64,000 nt of DNA from Planctomycetaceae bacterium (GCA_021732975.1 JAKFWC010000023.1:1-64000); one strand, 5' to 3'. Positions 20,248-30,088 are shown, numbered from the stretch's first letter. Translations and numbers: made by a program. Notes: a model not told the origin generated them from the sequence alone.

Positions 20248-21345
20248 TCACAGGTTCGCGATCACCTCATCGAGCAAACTCGTCGGACGGACGCCATCGG
20301 GTAACTGCCCCAAATTCCGATGGCCGATCAACTCCGCCACGATGCTGATCGCGATCTCCGGCACCGTTTGCGAACCGATGTCGAACCCCAGCGGAGCATA
20401 CACTCTGCGGAGGGCGTCTGCGGAAATGCCCTGCTGTAACAGGTCGGCAAAGATCAACTTGATCTTCCGTTTGCTGCCGATGAGGCCGACGTATCGTGCC
20501 GAAGTTTCAGCAAGGTGGGCGAGCGCTTCTTCGTCGTGATTGTGTCCGCGGGTGACGATCAGGCAGTACGTATCGCGATCGATTTCGAGCCCCGATAACG
20601 CGGCTTCAAACGGGGCGACGATGAGCCGTTTCGCTTCGGGAAACCGCTGAGAATTGCAGTATTCCTCGCGATCGTCGACGACCCACACATCGAAGTCGAC
20701 ATCGTTTGCCAGTTGGGCCACTTTCTGTCCGACGTGACCGGCTCCGACAATGACCAATCGGCAGCGTGACAGATGTGGCAGGTACGATATTCCGTTGGCC
20801 ACATACGGTCGCGGTCGGGATGACAGGTCGCGCAGTGTCGCCAGCACGTTGTCTGGAGCCGCGTTGCCCCGGCGACTGACGAGGACATCGCCTGCATCAT
20901 CAATCACCCAGCGGTCACCCGCTTTCGTGTCGCCATGTTCATCCAGAGCGACCGCTTCCGTACAGCCACGCGCGGCGAGCAACTGATCGGCGAGCTGGCG
21001 ATAGTAGGAAACATCGCTCCCCGGCCGGAGTGGATCGACCAGCATCTTCATGCGGCCGCCGCAGATCAGGCCGTCGTCCCAGCCGTAATCGCTGTCGAGT
21101 TGAAACGTCAGCAACTCGGCAGCGCCGCGCTCCAGTACCTGGAGGGCGCGACGTTTGACTTCCGCCTCGACGCAGCCGCCGCCGAGTGTGCCGCGCTGCG
21201 AGCCGTCGGGAAAGACGAGCATCGCCGCCCCGGCCTTTTGCGGTGTCGACCCGCGCGTCTCCACGAGCGCGGTGTAACACACCGCGCGTCCGGCACGGAG
21301 ATGATCATCCAGTTCCAACAGCACCGAGCGCATTAGCAGTCTCAA
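20248..21345 (-). CDS. XdhC/CoxI family protein
   Basis: YTALVETRGSTPQKAGAAMLVFPDGSQRGTLGGGCVEAEV; LVIVGAGHVGQKVAQLA. Confidence 0.9.
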   Translation of the reverse strand: MRLLMRSVLLELDDHLRAGRAVCYTALVETRGSTPQKAGAAMLVFPDGSQRGTLGGGCVEAEVKRRALQVLERGAAELLTFQLDSDYGWDDGLICGGRMKMLVDPLRPGSDVSYYRQLADQLLAARGCTEAVALDEHGDTKAGDRWVIDDAGDVLVSRRGNAAPDNVLATLRDLSSRPRPYVANGISYLPHLSRCRLVIVGAGHVGQKVAQLANDVDFDVWVVDDREEYCNSQRFPEAKRLIVAPFEAALSGLEIDRDTYCLIVTRGHNHDEEALAHLAETSARYVGLIGSKRKIKLIFADLLQQGISADALRRVYAPLGFDIGSQTVPEIAISIVAELIGHRNLGQLPDGVRPTSLLDEVIANL

Positions 21346-21353
21346 AGAGAAGA

Positions 21354-21527
21354 GAGTTATCCACAGAGATCACAGAAGACACAGAAACGAAGACGAAGAG
21401 AGAGAAGAGAAGCAACTTTAGCGCCATCAGACGACATCGGTCGTCATCGAATCCCGCCGATTTTCTTCCTGCCGTTCTCTCTCCTTCTTTTCTGTGACTT
21501 CTGTGTCCTCTGTGGATAATCTCTTGC
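21354..21527. repeat. Degenerate inverted repeat of 'ttatccacagag..cacagaag.cacag' type
   Basis: gttatccacagagatcacagaagacacag (about 21356-21384) versus reverse complement of ctgtgacttctgtgtcctctgtggataat (about 21494-21522). Confidence 0.7.
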
Positions 21528-21543
21528 CTTCTCTTCCCCCGTC

Positions 21544-23589
21544 TTACTTCAACAACTCTGCCAATTTCGCCGTGGCTTCGGTCTGGGCTTTCTCCATCAC
21601 GTCTGCGAGCTTCACCGGCTTGCCGCCCTGGCGTTTGCTTTCGTCGGCGGCTTCCATGAAGGCGTAGATTTCCAGCGTTTCCTCTTCACTGATCGGCACG
21701 GTTTTCGTCTTGAAGAACTTGACGATCTCAACCGCGAGCGGACGGTAACCGGCGAAGGTGCCGTGGTCCTTGATTCCTTGCGCAGTGAACATCTTGCCGC
21801 CGTAACCGGACGGTCCGACACGGATGCCGCGGAAGGTGCCGATGCGGCCTCCCTTCCACACCCCAGCACAGAGTTCGAGGCCATCCGTTTGTATGCGGGT
21901 GACGCTTTCGCAACCCGTGCCCATCGTGGTGAAGAGCAATTCCACGCCGTGGATGCCGTACCAGAAGAGATCGGGATGCGTTTTTTCCAGCGACGCCGGG
22001 CTGAAGGCATCGCAGCCGTGGATCACGCCGTACTTGCCGGCACGCGCTTCTTGGGCCGTCGGGGTGTAACGTAGCGATGATGTTGAGAAGATCGGCACTT
22101 TGTAGTGCTTTGCTGCCTGAAAGATCGCGACGGCATCAGTCAGACTTCCCGCGATGGGTTTGTCGATAAAGCACGGCTTACCGGCTTTCAACACGGGCAG
22201 GATCTGTTCGAGATGCGGCCGTCCATCGTTGGTTTCGAGCAGCACACAATCGACTTTTTCGAGCAGCGCGGGGATGGAATCAACGATCTCGATGCCCATC
22301 TTCTTGAAGTCTTCGGTGTAACCCGGGACACGCGTCGTGCTGGATTCGATGTCGGGGCTGCCCTTCGGATAAGCCGCCACGACTTTACAGCCGACAACAT
22401 CTTCCGCCGCTTTCGGATCATTCATCAGCTTGGCGAAGGCAGGGGCGTGTGAGGTATCAAGACCGATGATGCCGACGCGGATGAACTTTTCCTCGGCAGC
22501 AGGGGCAGCCGCGACCGCGGTCGCTGCCGCGGCTTGGACAGGAGCAGTCGTCGTCGCGGGTGGGATCCACAGCGCTACGGTGTTATCCTGCCCGCCGGTC
22601 GCGATGTATTTCCCATCGGCACTCATGGCCAGTGCGAGGATCTTGGCTTCGTGAGCCTCGCCGGAACCGAGTTCGTCGCCGTCTTCGCGATTCCAGAATT
22701 TCAGAAGATGACCGCCCTTGTTGCGACCACCACCGATGCTGGCGACCGTCTTACCATCCGGAGAAAACGCGAGAGCGTTGACCGGACGTTGATGACCGCC
22801 GTAGAACCCGAGCGTTTTTTCGTCTTTGAGATCGTAGACAATCGCGCGATCATCCAATCCGCCGGTGATGAGGTACCGGTCATCTGGCGAAAACGCAGCA
22901 CACAGCGCGGCCTTGGTGTGGTCGGTCCATTCCTTTTCCTTTGTGCCGTCGGTGGTCCACAGGAAGGTTTCGCCCCCTTTCGTCGGACGCGTTTCATCCC
23001 CGGCGACAGTGACGAGTTTGGTCCCCGCATGATTCCAGGCAATGCCCATCACCGGATAGCGATGTCCCTGAAGAACAGTGACTTTGTCGGAGCTGATGTC
23101 CCAGATTCGCGCGGTTTCGTCGTCGGATGATGTTGCGAGCCGTTGCCCATTGGGGGAGAACACCGCGGTAGTGATGACACCGCGGTGTCCTTTCAACTCC
23201 TTCGTCAGAGACGGGTTATTGATGTCCCACAGTTGCAGCTTTTGATAGCCGCCCGCAATGAGCATCTTCCCGTCGGGCGACACCGCCAGGCTGCGAACCT
23301 GCCCGACTTTGGCGGGCAACGTTGATTTCATAGCACGGCCCGGAATATCGACGACGGTGATCTGATCTTTCCCGCCGACGTAGAGCGTTTGACTGTCGGG
23401 AGAAAATGCGAGGCTGGTGACCCAAGCGGAGAACGGTGGTAGTTGGGCGGTGGGTTCCCAATCGCCGCCGCTGGTGGCGGCCTTGATCGCTTTTTGCAGC
23501 GCTTCCAGTTCGTCGGCCGCTGCCGGACGGCTCGTCATCAGAAGGGCGGTCAAGAGGATTGCCGCCAGCGAAAACCATCGACCACGCAT
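21544..23589 (-). CDS. Exported WD40 beta-propeller fused to Gfo/Idh/MocA-like oxidoreductase domain
   Basis: Signal peptide; WD repeats (GHRGVITTAVFSPNGQRLATSSDDETARIWDI…); IRVGIIGLDTSHAPAFAKLM…EIVDSIPALLEKVDCVLLETNDGRPHLEQILPVLKAGKPCFIDKPIAGS. Confidence 0.85.
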   Translation of the reverse strand: MRGRWFSLAAILLTALLMTSRPAAADELEALQKAIKAATSGGDWEPTAQLPPFSAWVTSLAFSPDSQTLYVGGKDQITVVDIPGRAMKSTLPAKVGQVRSLAVSPDGKMLIAGGYQKLQLWDINNPSLTKELKGHRGVITTAVFSPNGQRLATSSDDETARIWDISSDKVTVLQGHRYPVMGIAWNHAGTKLVTVAGDETRPTKGGETFLWTTDGTKEKEWTDHTKAALCAAFSPDDRYLITGGLDDRAIVYDLKDEKTLGFYGGHQRPVNALAFSPDGKTVASIGGGRNKGGHLLKFWNREDGDELGSGEAHEAKILALAMSADGKYIATGGQDNTVALWIPPATTTAPVQAAAATAVAAAPAAEEKFIRVGIIGLDTSHAPAFAKLMNDPKAAEDVVGCKVVAAYPKGSPDIESSTTRVPGYTEDFKKMGIEIVDSIPALLEKVDCVLLETNDGRPHLEQILPVLKAGKPCFIDKPIAGSLTDAVAIFQAAKHYKVPIFSTSSLRYTPTAQEARAGKYGVIHGCDAFSPASLEKTHPDLFWYGIHGVELLFTTMGTGCESVTRIQTDGLELCAGVWKGGRIGTFRGIRVGPSGYGGKMFTAQGIKDHGTFAGYRPLAVEIVKFFKTKTVPISEEETLEIYAFMEAADESKRQGGKPVKLADVMEKAQTEATAKLAELLK

Positions 23590-23711
23590 GCCCGAAACTC
23601 CTGCATCGGTCCGAATTGCGGCGACGAGAACCGTGCTCATCGCATCAATTCTTGATTATCAACGATGCGGAGGGGGACTGCCAGTCGGGGAGATTGTGTT
23701 CGTAGGAAAAA

Positions 23712-23745
23712 AGAGACCCAGCCTTAAGAAAGGCTGGGCTTCAGG
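23712..23745. repeat. 34-bp hairpin repeat AGAGACCCAGCCTTAAGAAAGGCTGGGCTTCAGG (copy 1)
   Basis: Identical 34-mer at 28151-28184. Confidence 0.9.
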
Positions 23746-23767
23746 GGAGACTTGTGTTCGGGGGGCA

Positions 23768-24265
23768 TCAGGCGACGGCGAGGGGTTCGAGCCGGGCGCG
23801 GTTGATGTCGATCATTTCGAGGAGCTCGATCACACGGCCGATGGGCATCGACCAGGAGAGCGCCCAATTGATGATTTCGAGATTGTCGAGACCGTGTTCC
23901 ATCCGGTCGAGAATGCGATCGAGCAAGAGATCGCCGTCGAGAATCAGTTCGTAAATCTGCCCGAATTCGTGTTCCGCGAATTCTTCCCAGCGTTGCTGGC
24001 CCTCGACATGTTCGAGGCGTTTAATCCGACAGAAGGGGAGCCAGTGTTTGCGGAACCAGTCTTTGAGACACGGTTCGCCCTGATCGCAGCCATGTTTCTG
24101 GCTTTCGATCCACTTGTGTTTCAGGGCTTCCTGTAAGCCCTCCAGCCGCAGACTGCGCGGTGGGTGATCGAACTCATGAATGACACGCTGGGGGTGACTC
24201 GACTGGTCGGCGGTTTCGGCAGCGGAGCGAATACCAACCAGACGGAGTCGAAAGGATGAGCGCAC
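23768..24265 (-). CDS. Hypothetical protein (HKWIESQKxGxDxGE…W motif)
   Basis: 165-aa ORF with charged/aromatic core EALKHKWIESQKHGCDQGEPCLKDWFRKHW; no overlapping better ORF. Confidence 0.5.
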   Translation of the reverse strand: MRSSFRLRLVGIRSAAETADQSSHPQRVIHEFDHPPRSLRLEGLQEALKHKWIESQKHGCDQGEPCLKDWFRKHWLPFCRIKRLEHVEGQQRWEEFAEHEFGQIYELILDGDLLLDRILDRMEHGLDNLEIINWALSWSMPIGRVIELLEMIDINRARLEPLAVA

Positions 24266-24673
24266 GCAAGCCCTTTCGAAAGACCGTCAAATTGTCTATC
24301 CATCAAACTCTAACGATACCTTAACTCATCGGCAACCCGAATCTGGATTTGTTGACATGAGTCTGCGTCCGTGGTGTGCAGTTTTTCAGGTCGAAGGATT
24401 TCACGAAAACCTGCGCTGACCTCCTGATAACCACTGCGCGGCGAATTTCGCCGATGCACGGTTCGTCTTCGCGGAATTCGTGGCAAAACGGCTTGGTTTG
24501 ATCGAAGTGATTCAAATCGCTCTTGTCGATCGGTGTCTTCAAAAACTAAATCTCCATCTCTCCCTGAGACCACTTTGAATTGGATGTTTTCCAGCGTTCG
24601 CTGAGCCTTCAGCGCCGCGGGGAGACCGCTTGTTTGACCCCGGGGCCATCCGGGGGTGAAGGAGTCGTGACTG

Positions 24674-25801
24674 ATGCCGACACTGCAACGCCACACCATG
24701 TCCACACTGTGGAGTTGGATCGCCCTCGCGGTCCTTGCCAGCAGCAGCGGTTGTTGCTGTTGCAGCCCCGCTGGCGGCTGGTGGATGAACAATTCCGGAA
24801 TGGGTTATTACCAGCGTGGCGAGTTTGCCATGGCGCGGTATGACTTCTCTCGAGCCGTGGCCCTCGACCCCTACAATCCAGACTATCGGCACAACCTCGC
24901 GGTCGTGATGAACCGATTGGGAGACACCGGGCAGGCCGAGCGGATTCTGCGGCACAACCTCACCGTCGACACGATGCACCAGCCGACGTACCACACGCTG
25001 GCCCAGATGATGGTGCAGTCGGGCCGGTCGGGCGAAGCCTACGACCTGGTTCACACATGGGAAGCCACGCAGCCATATATCCCGGAATCGCATATTGAGA
25101 TGGCGTGGATTGAACGCGAGACCGGCAACGTGCAAGGAGCGGAAATGGCCTTGCGACAGGCGTTGAGGGCCGAACCAGGCAACGCGGTGGCGCTCGCCCA
25201 ACTGGGGCAACTGTATCAGGACCACGGTCAGCCGCAGCAAGCGATGGCGATGTACCAGCAGTCGCTCGCATCCAACACGAATCAGCCGGAATTGCAGACC
25301 CGTATGGCACAACTGCAAGGCCATTCGGGCGGAGTCATGATGGCAGGACGCGGGCAACTACCGCCACCGGTGTTTGGCGGAGCGCAGGGACCGGTGATGT
25401 CGTCGGCACCCCTGATGATGCCGTCCTCGCCGGCGGGCATGATGGCCTCGGCACCGATGGTCGCCCCGATCCCACAACCTCAGCCGCAACCCCGCATGAC
25501 CATGCCACCGCAACCGCGTCCGCAAATGGCCGCCCCCGCGATGGTCCAACAGGGCAACTGGGCTCCGGCGTCACGTCCGGTGCCGCAGCCAATGCCCGCA
25601 CCGAATCGTGCCGCTCCGATTCCCGCCGGTCGCCCGACGGCGTCCACGGCGACTCCTGCGACTCCTGTGGTCTCAACGGAATGGCAACCGACCGGCACGA
25701 CAGTACCTGGGCCAGTTCTGATCACGAATCCCGACCCGGCTCATACGACGGAGCAGCCCATCGAAATGACTGCTGCGTTACCGACCGTCGAAGCGCATTG
25801 A
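24674..25801 (+). CDS. TPR-repeat putative lipoprotein with Pro/Met-rich tail
   Basis: Signal/lipobox region LASSSGCCCC; TPRs (GYYQRGEFAMARYDFSRAVALDPYNPDYRHNLAVVMNRLGDTGQAERIL). Confidence 0.8.
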   Translation: MPTLQRHTMSTLWSWIALAVLASSSGCCCCSPAGGWWMNNSGMGYYQRGEFAMARYDFSRAVALDPYNPDYRHNLAVVMNRLGDTGQAERILRHNLTVDTMHQPTYHTLAQMMVQSGRSGEAYDLVHTWEATQPYIPESHIEMAWIERETGNVQGAEMALRQALRAEPGNAVALAQLGQLYQDHGQPQQAMAMYQQSLASNTNQPELQTRMAQLQGHSGGVMMAGRGQLPPPVFGGAQGPVMSSAPLMMPSSPAGMMASAPMVAPIPQPQPQPRMTMPPQPRPQMAAPAMVQQGNWAPASRPVPQPMPAPNRAAPIPAGRPTASTATPATPVVSTEWQPTGTTVPGPVLITNPDPAHTTEQPIEMTAALPTVEAH

Positions 25802-25829
25802 TCGCCGCTTGGCGATGATGAAATAAATG

Positions 25830-25868
25830 AACCCCGGCGTTGTTGAAAACGCCGGGGTTTTGATTTTT
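25830..25868 (+). terminator. Rho-independent terminator
   Basis: aaCCCCGGCGTTgttgaAAACGCCGGGGttttgattttt, 30 bp after the stop of the TPR gene. Confidence 0.85.
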
Positions 25869-25937
25869 CAGAGATCTGTTAATTGAATCGCAGTAAGAAC
25901 TCGTTCCTTCACAGTCGCGGCTCTGACCGCGGAAAAT

Positions 25938-26975
25938 CTATCGCGTGGCAAACCCGGCGGCGACGGGGGCGTTCGCCATGCGACCGAAGATCATACGACC
26001 GGCGCTGTTCTGCAGCACGCTGGTGACCGTGACTTCAATTTCCTTGCCGATCATGCCGGACGCCTGCTCGCAGACAACCATGGTGCCGTCGTCGAGATAA
26101 CCGACGCCCTGACCCATCGACTCGCCTTCGCGCATGACACGAATCCGCATGATTTCGCCAGGCAAGTAACGCGGTTTCAATGCGTTGGCCACGTCATTCA
26201 GGTTGATGACATCGACGCCCTGCACGCTGGCGACTTTGTTGAGGTTGAAGTCGTTGGTCACGACCCGGCCGCCGATCCGCTTGGCAAGGCCGACGATTCG
26301 CTGGTCGACCGTCTGGCCTTCAAGATCGTCGCCCTTCACTTCGTAAACACGGATTTCGACCTTGGGGTTCTGCTGCAACTTGGCAAGGACATCCAAACCC
26401 CGGCGGCCACGGGTGCGACGCATCTTGTCGTTACTGTCTGCAATGTCCTGCACTTCGGAAAGGACAAAACTCGGTACCAGCAGTTCGGTGTCGAAAATCC
26501 GCGTGTCCATCACATCGCCAATCCGGCCATCAATCAGTGCGCTGGAATCGAGAATCAGCGGACGGCCGCCCTTTAATTCCTTGGCGAACTCGACGTAGGG
26601 AATCACGAAGCGGAAGTCGTCTTTCGTCTGCAGCAGGAACGAGATGCAAATATAGGGCAGCGCGATGGCGAGAAGGCTGATCACTACGGTTCGCAACTCT
26701 TCCGGAAGAACCGGACCAAGCGCGATGGTGAGCAGGTAGGTCAGCAGCGTCCCGATGAGCAAACCGAAGTAAATCGACGAGATCAGATCCAGCCGTTTGC
26801 GGGGCAGCCAGACATCAACGATGGTGATGAGCTGCGTGAGGAGCAGCAATCCCACGAATGTCCCGAACGGACGATCCGCCATGAACGGTGGAAGCTGACT
26901 GCCGGGCTGAACGAGCGATGCAATCGCACCGGCACAAATGAAGGCGTAAAGAACACGAATGGCAATGAGCAGCAT
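25938..26975 (-). CDS. PIN/TRAM domain membrane protein (YacL-like)
   Basis: N-terminal TM helices; PLILDSSALIDGRIGDVMDTRIFDTELLVPSFVLSEVQDIADSND PIN core; RIGGRVVTNDFNLNKVASVQGVDVINLNDVANAL. Confidence 0.9.
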   Translation of the reverse strand: MLLIAIRVLYAFICAGAIASLVQPGSQLPPFMADRPFGTFVGLLLLTQLITIVDVWLPRKRLDLISSIYFGLLIGTLLTYLLTIALGPVLPEELRTVVISLLAIALPYICISFLLQTKDDFRFVIPYVEFAKELKGGRPLILDSSALIDGRIGDVMDTRIFDTELLVPSFVLSEVQDIADSNDKMRRTRGRRGLDVLAKLQQNPKVEIRVYEVKGDDLEGQTVDQRIVGLAKRIGGRVVTNDFNLNKVASVQGVDVINLNDVANALKPRYLPGEIMRIRVMREGESMGQGVGYLDDGTMVVCEQASGMIGKEIEVTVTSVLQNSAGRMIFGRMANAPVAAGFATR

Positions 26976-27235
26976 GTTCAACACATCGACAGAGTGCGAC
27001 CGAGGCAAGTCGCACAGGGGTAGGCACAGACTTCAAGACCCGACGGCGAGCCGAGAAGCCTTCATCCGTTCATCATAAATGGCATATGCGCTGATTGCTA
27101 GTGGTCAACTGACGAGTTTTTCACCTGCGCGACAGACTATGGCGGCAGTCGCAGACTGAAACCGGTTTCGATATGCTGACGGCTCGTCATGGAAGTCCGG
27201 GCAGGGTACTAACCCTCGCACTGATATCAGAACGG

Positions 27236-27658
27236 ATGAGCACATTTTTGAGTCGAACTTGTTGGAGATTGATCGTGGGGGCTGTTGAAGCGGAACTGCT
27301 GACGTTGAGCGACCGGTTGTTGAAGTCCATCGACAGCGGCGATTGGAACACCTATGCGTCGCTGTGTGATGCGTCCATCACGTGCTTCGAGCCGGAAGCC
27401 TGCGGACAGTTGATTGCGGGGCTGCCATTCCACAAGTTCTACTTCGACCTGCCCCGAGGCACGACGCCGAAACTGTCGACGATTGCCTCGCCGAACATCC
27501 GCGTGATGGGTGACGCCGCGGTGGTGAGCTACGTCCGTGTGGTGCAGAAGCTGGACGGCAACGGCAGCCCGGTTTCGGTGGCCGCGTTGGAAACTCGCGT
27601 GTGGCAAAAACAGGCCGGCGGTTGGAAGCACGTCCATTTCCACCGGGCTCCGCTGTAA
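27236..27658 (+). CDS. CaMKII association-domain-like protein (NTF2-like fold)
   Basis: ELLTLSDRLLKSIDSGDWNTYASLCDASITCFEPEACGQLIAGLPFHKFYFDL…GGWKHVHFHRAP. Confidence 0.8.
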   Translation: MSTFLSRTCWRLIVGAVEAELLTLSDRLLKSIDSGDWNTYASLCDASITCFEPEACGQLIAGLPFHKFYFDLPRGTTPKLSTIASPNIRVMGDAAVVSYVRVVQKLDGNGSPVSVAALETRVWQKQAGGWKHVHFHRAPL

Positions 27659-27667
27659 GTGCAATTC

Positions 27668-27745
27668 TGAGCGGCAAGACGCTAGCCGCCGGTTCTTGAA
27701 TGAGCCGAAAACAAGGAACCGGCGGCTAGCACCTTGCCGCTCACA
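27668..27745. repeat. Long imperfect inverted repeat TGAGCGGCAAGacGCTAGCCGCCGGTTC…GAACCGGCGGCTAGCacCTTGCCGCTCA
   Basis: About 30-bp arms read directly; between two short genes. Confidence 0.85.
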
Positions 27746-27766
27746 TGATCCAAGCGGAGTCGGCCG

Positions 27767-28150
27767 TTGTTGTCGTTATCGCCACCATCAACGAACGTTC
27801 CGCCTGTAGCCGTTATCGTGACCAAAGATCTCTTCTTCGGCAGTCAGGTCACATCGACGGCGGCGAAACAGGGCCGCTCCATTGCGATGGCCATGTCGCT
27901 GGAAGCCCTGCGCGATCATGTCGCGCGGGGAATGGTCCGCGGGGTGATTCTCGATCTCGCGTGCGACTTCACCCCTGCCGAAGTCATGGCGATTCTGCCG
28001 AAAGATTCGCCGGTGAAGATGTTGGCCTTCGGGCCGCACGTCCACACGGCGAATCTGCAAGCGGCACGCGACGCGGGGTTTGAGCAGGTCATGCCGCGGA
28101 GCAAGTTCTCCGCGGAGTTGGTAGCGCTGCTGGAATGGATCACGGAGTGA
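27767..28150 (+). CDS. Small receiver-like (CheY-fold) protein lacking the usual acidic pocket
   Basis: VAVIVTKDLFFGSQVTSTAAKQG…RGVILDLACDFTPAEVMAIL…AARDAGFEQVMPRSKFSAELVALL. Confidence 0.55.
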   Translation: MLSLSPPSTNVPPVAVIVTKDLFFGSQVTSTAAKQGRSIAMAMSLEALRDHVARGMVRGVILDLACDFTPAEVMAILPKDSPVKMLAFGPHVHTANLQAARDAGFEQVMPRSKFSAELVALLEWITE

Positions 28151-28184
28151 AGAGACCCAGCCTTAAGAAAGGCTGGGCTTCAGG
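28151..28184. repeat. 34-bp hairpin repeat (copy 2)
   Basis: Identical to 23712-23745; starts immediately after the TGA of the 27767-28150 gene. Confidence 0.9.
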
Positions 28185-28189
28185 CGTGA

Positions 28190-29983
28190 TTAGGCATTTG
28201 ACAAGCCAAAGGTTTCCAGCAATGTTGCATGGGCTTTGGGGCCATCGGTCGGGCTGACGACGACACCGATGCGGATTTCGCTCGTGTTGACCATTTGCAC
28301 GTTCACGCTCGCGACGGACAGAGCGCGGAACATCTTGTCCCCTACGCCGGTGTGACTCCGCAGGCCGATCCCGAGCACCGTCAGCAGGGCGATGTCCTTG
28401 TCGTAACTTAACTCGGCTCCGGGCCAGTCGGCGATGAGTTCGCGCAACAAGAGCAGGCAGCGTTCGAGATCCTGTCGCGGGACAGTGAATGACAAATCAG
28501 CCTGACGCGCGTGGCTGATGTTCTGCACGATCATGTCGACCATCACGCCCCCTTCGGCAACGGCTTCGAAGACTTCGGCGGCGACACCGGGTTGATCGGC
28601 GACATGCCGCACCGTCACGCGCGACTGGTGCTGGTCGAGCAGCACTTCGCTGACGACAATGTCTTCCATGCTCGCCAGCCGCGAGACGACATCACGCTCC
28701 AGTTCTTCCCGCGGCAGACGGGGTTGTACCGACTCATCGGGCTTGCAGCCGATCTGCGGCATCGGGGCCACTTCCTGCTCCAGCGAAAAACCCGCATGGA
28801 CGGCGTTCAGCGCAGCTACTGACTGGTCGCGGTTCACCAGCACCGAAATCTTGATATCGCTGGTGGTGATCATCACGATGTTGACTTTGGCCTGCGCGAG
28901 AGCTTGGAACATCTGTGCGGCGACGCCGGTATGTGTCCGCATTCCCGCGCCGACGACCGAGACCTTCGACACGTTGGTCCCGTGCTGCACGGTCCCTGCG
29001 CCGAGCGCCGCCACGGCTTCCTCGGCTGCGGTGAGCGTTTCCGCCAGGTCATCCTGCGGCACAGTGAACGACACATCCGCGACACCCGCCGCGCCGATGT
29101 CCTGAATGACCATGTCAATCGGAATCTTGCGGTCGGCCATCCGCGCGAAGATGGCACTCAATACACCGGGGCGGTCAGGCAGGCCGAGGAGGCTGACAAT
29201 CGCTTCGTTTTTGACCAGCGCCACGCCGCTGACTGCCGCAACGTCGCTATCCTGCATTGGCGCGATGAGCGTTCCTTCGCCATCGTTGAACGATGGTCGT
29301 ACTTGCAATACCACGCGGTATTTCTTGGCGAACTCGATTGACCGCGAGTGCATCTTGCCGCCGCCGAGGCTTGTCAGTTCGAGCATCTCGTCATACGAAA
29401 TCCGCGCTAACTTACGGGCCGATTTCACCGCCCGGGGATCAGTCGTGAAAATCCCTTCGACATCGGTGTAGATCTCGCAGACATCGGCTTCTAACACCGC
29501 TGCCAGGGCCGTTGCCGTGGTATCACTACCGCCGCGACCGAGAGTGGTGATGTTTAGAGCCTCATCAACCCCTTGAAAACCCGCGGCGATGACAATCTTC
29601 CCGGCGGCGAGCGCGGCTCGCATTACGTCCGGCTTGATTTGCTGGATGCGGGCTTTGGTGAACGTGGAATCGGTTCTGATCCCCATCTGGTAACCGGTGA
29701 GGCTGATCGCCTCCTCGCCCATTTCGAGGACCGCCATCGCCATCAGTGCGACCGCTTCCTGCTCGCCGGTCGCCAGCAGCATGTCCATTTCGCGCGGCGG
29801 CGGATTCTCGGTGATCGCCTTCGCCAACGCGATCAGATCATCGGTCTTGTCGCCGCGGGCACTCACCACCGCGACCACCTGATGCCCGGCCCGCTTCGCC
29901 GCGACAATCCGCCGGGCACAATTTCGAATCCGGTCGGCGTCCGCCACACTGCTGCCGCCAAACTTCTGCACAATCACCGCCAC
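28190..29983 (-). CDS. lysC: Aspartate kinase with extended ACT-domain region
   Basis: VIVQKFGGSSVADADRIRNCARRI; TTLGRGGSDTTATALAAVLEADVCEIYTDVEGIFTTDPR; multiple ACT-type repeats over the C-terminal half. Confidence 0.95.
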   Translation of the reverse strand: MAVIVQKFGGSSVADADRIRNCARRIVAAKRAGHQVVAVVSARGDKTDDLIALAKAITENPPPREMDMLLATGEQEAVALMAMAVLEMGEEAISLTGYQMGIRTDSTFTKARIQQIKPDVMRAALAAGKIVIAAGFQGVDEALNITTLGRGGSDTTATALAAVLEADVCEIYTDVEGIFTTDPRAVKSARKLARISYDEMLELTSLGGGKMHSRSIEFAKKYRVVLQVRPSFNDGEGTLIAPMQDSDVAAVSGVALVKNEAIVSLLGLPDRPGVLSAIFARMADRKIPIDMVIQDIGAAGVADVSFTVPQDDLAETLTAAEEAVAALGAGTVQHGTNVSKVSVVGAGMRTHTGVAAQMFQALAQAKVNIVMITTSDIKISVLVNRDQSVAALNAVHAGFSLEQEVAPMPQIGCKPDESVQPRLPREELERDVVSRLASMEDIVVSEVLLDQHQSRVTVRHVADQPGVAAEVFEAVAEGGVMVDMIVQNISHARQADLSFTVPRQDLERCLLLLRELIADWPGAELSYDKDIALLTVLGIGLRSHTGVGDKMFRALSVASVNVQMVNTSEIRIGVVVSPTDGPKAHATLLETFGLSNA

Positions 29984-30088
29984 CGCAAACCTCGCTCAAC
30001 CGCATTGCCAAGGGATTCTGAAGCGGTCCAGTGTATCCCACGCACGGACCCACGAAAAGCAGCGACCAAGACCGTTGCAAAACACAGT

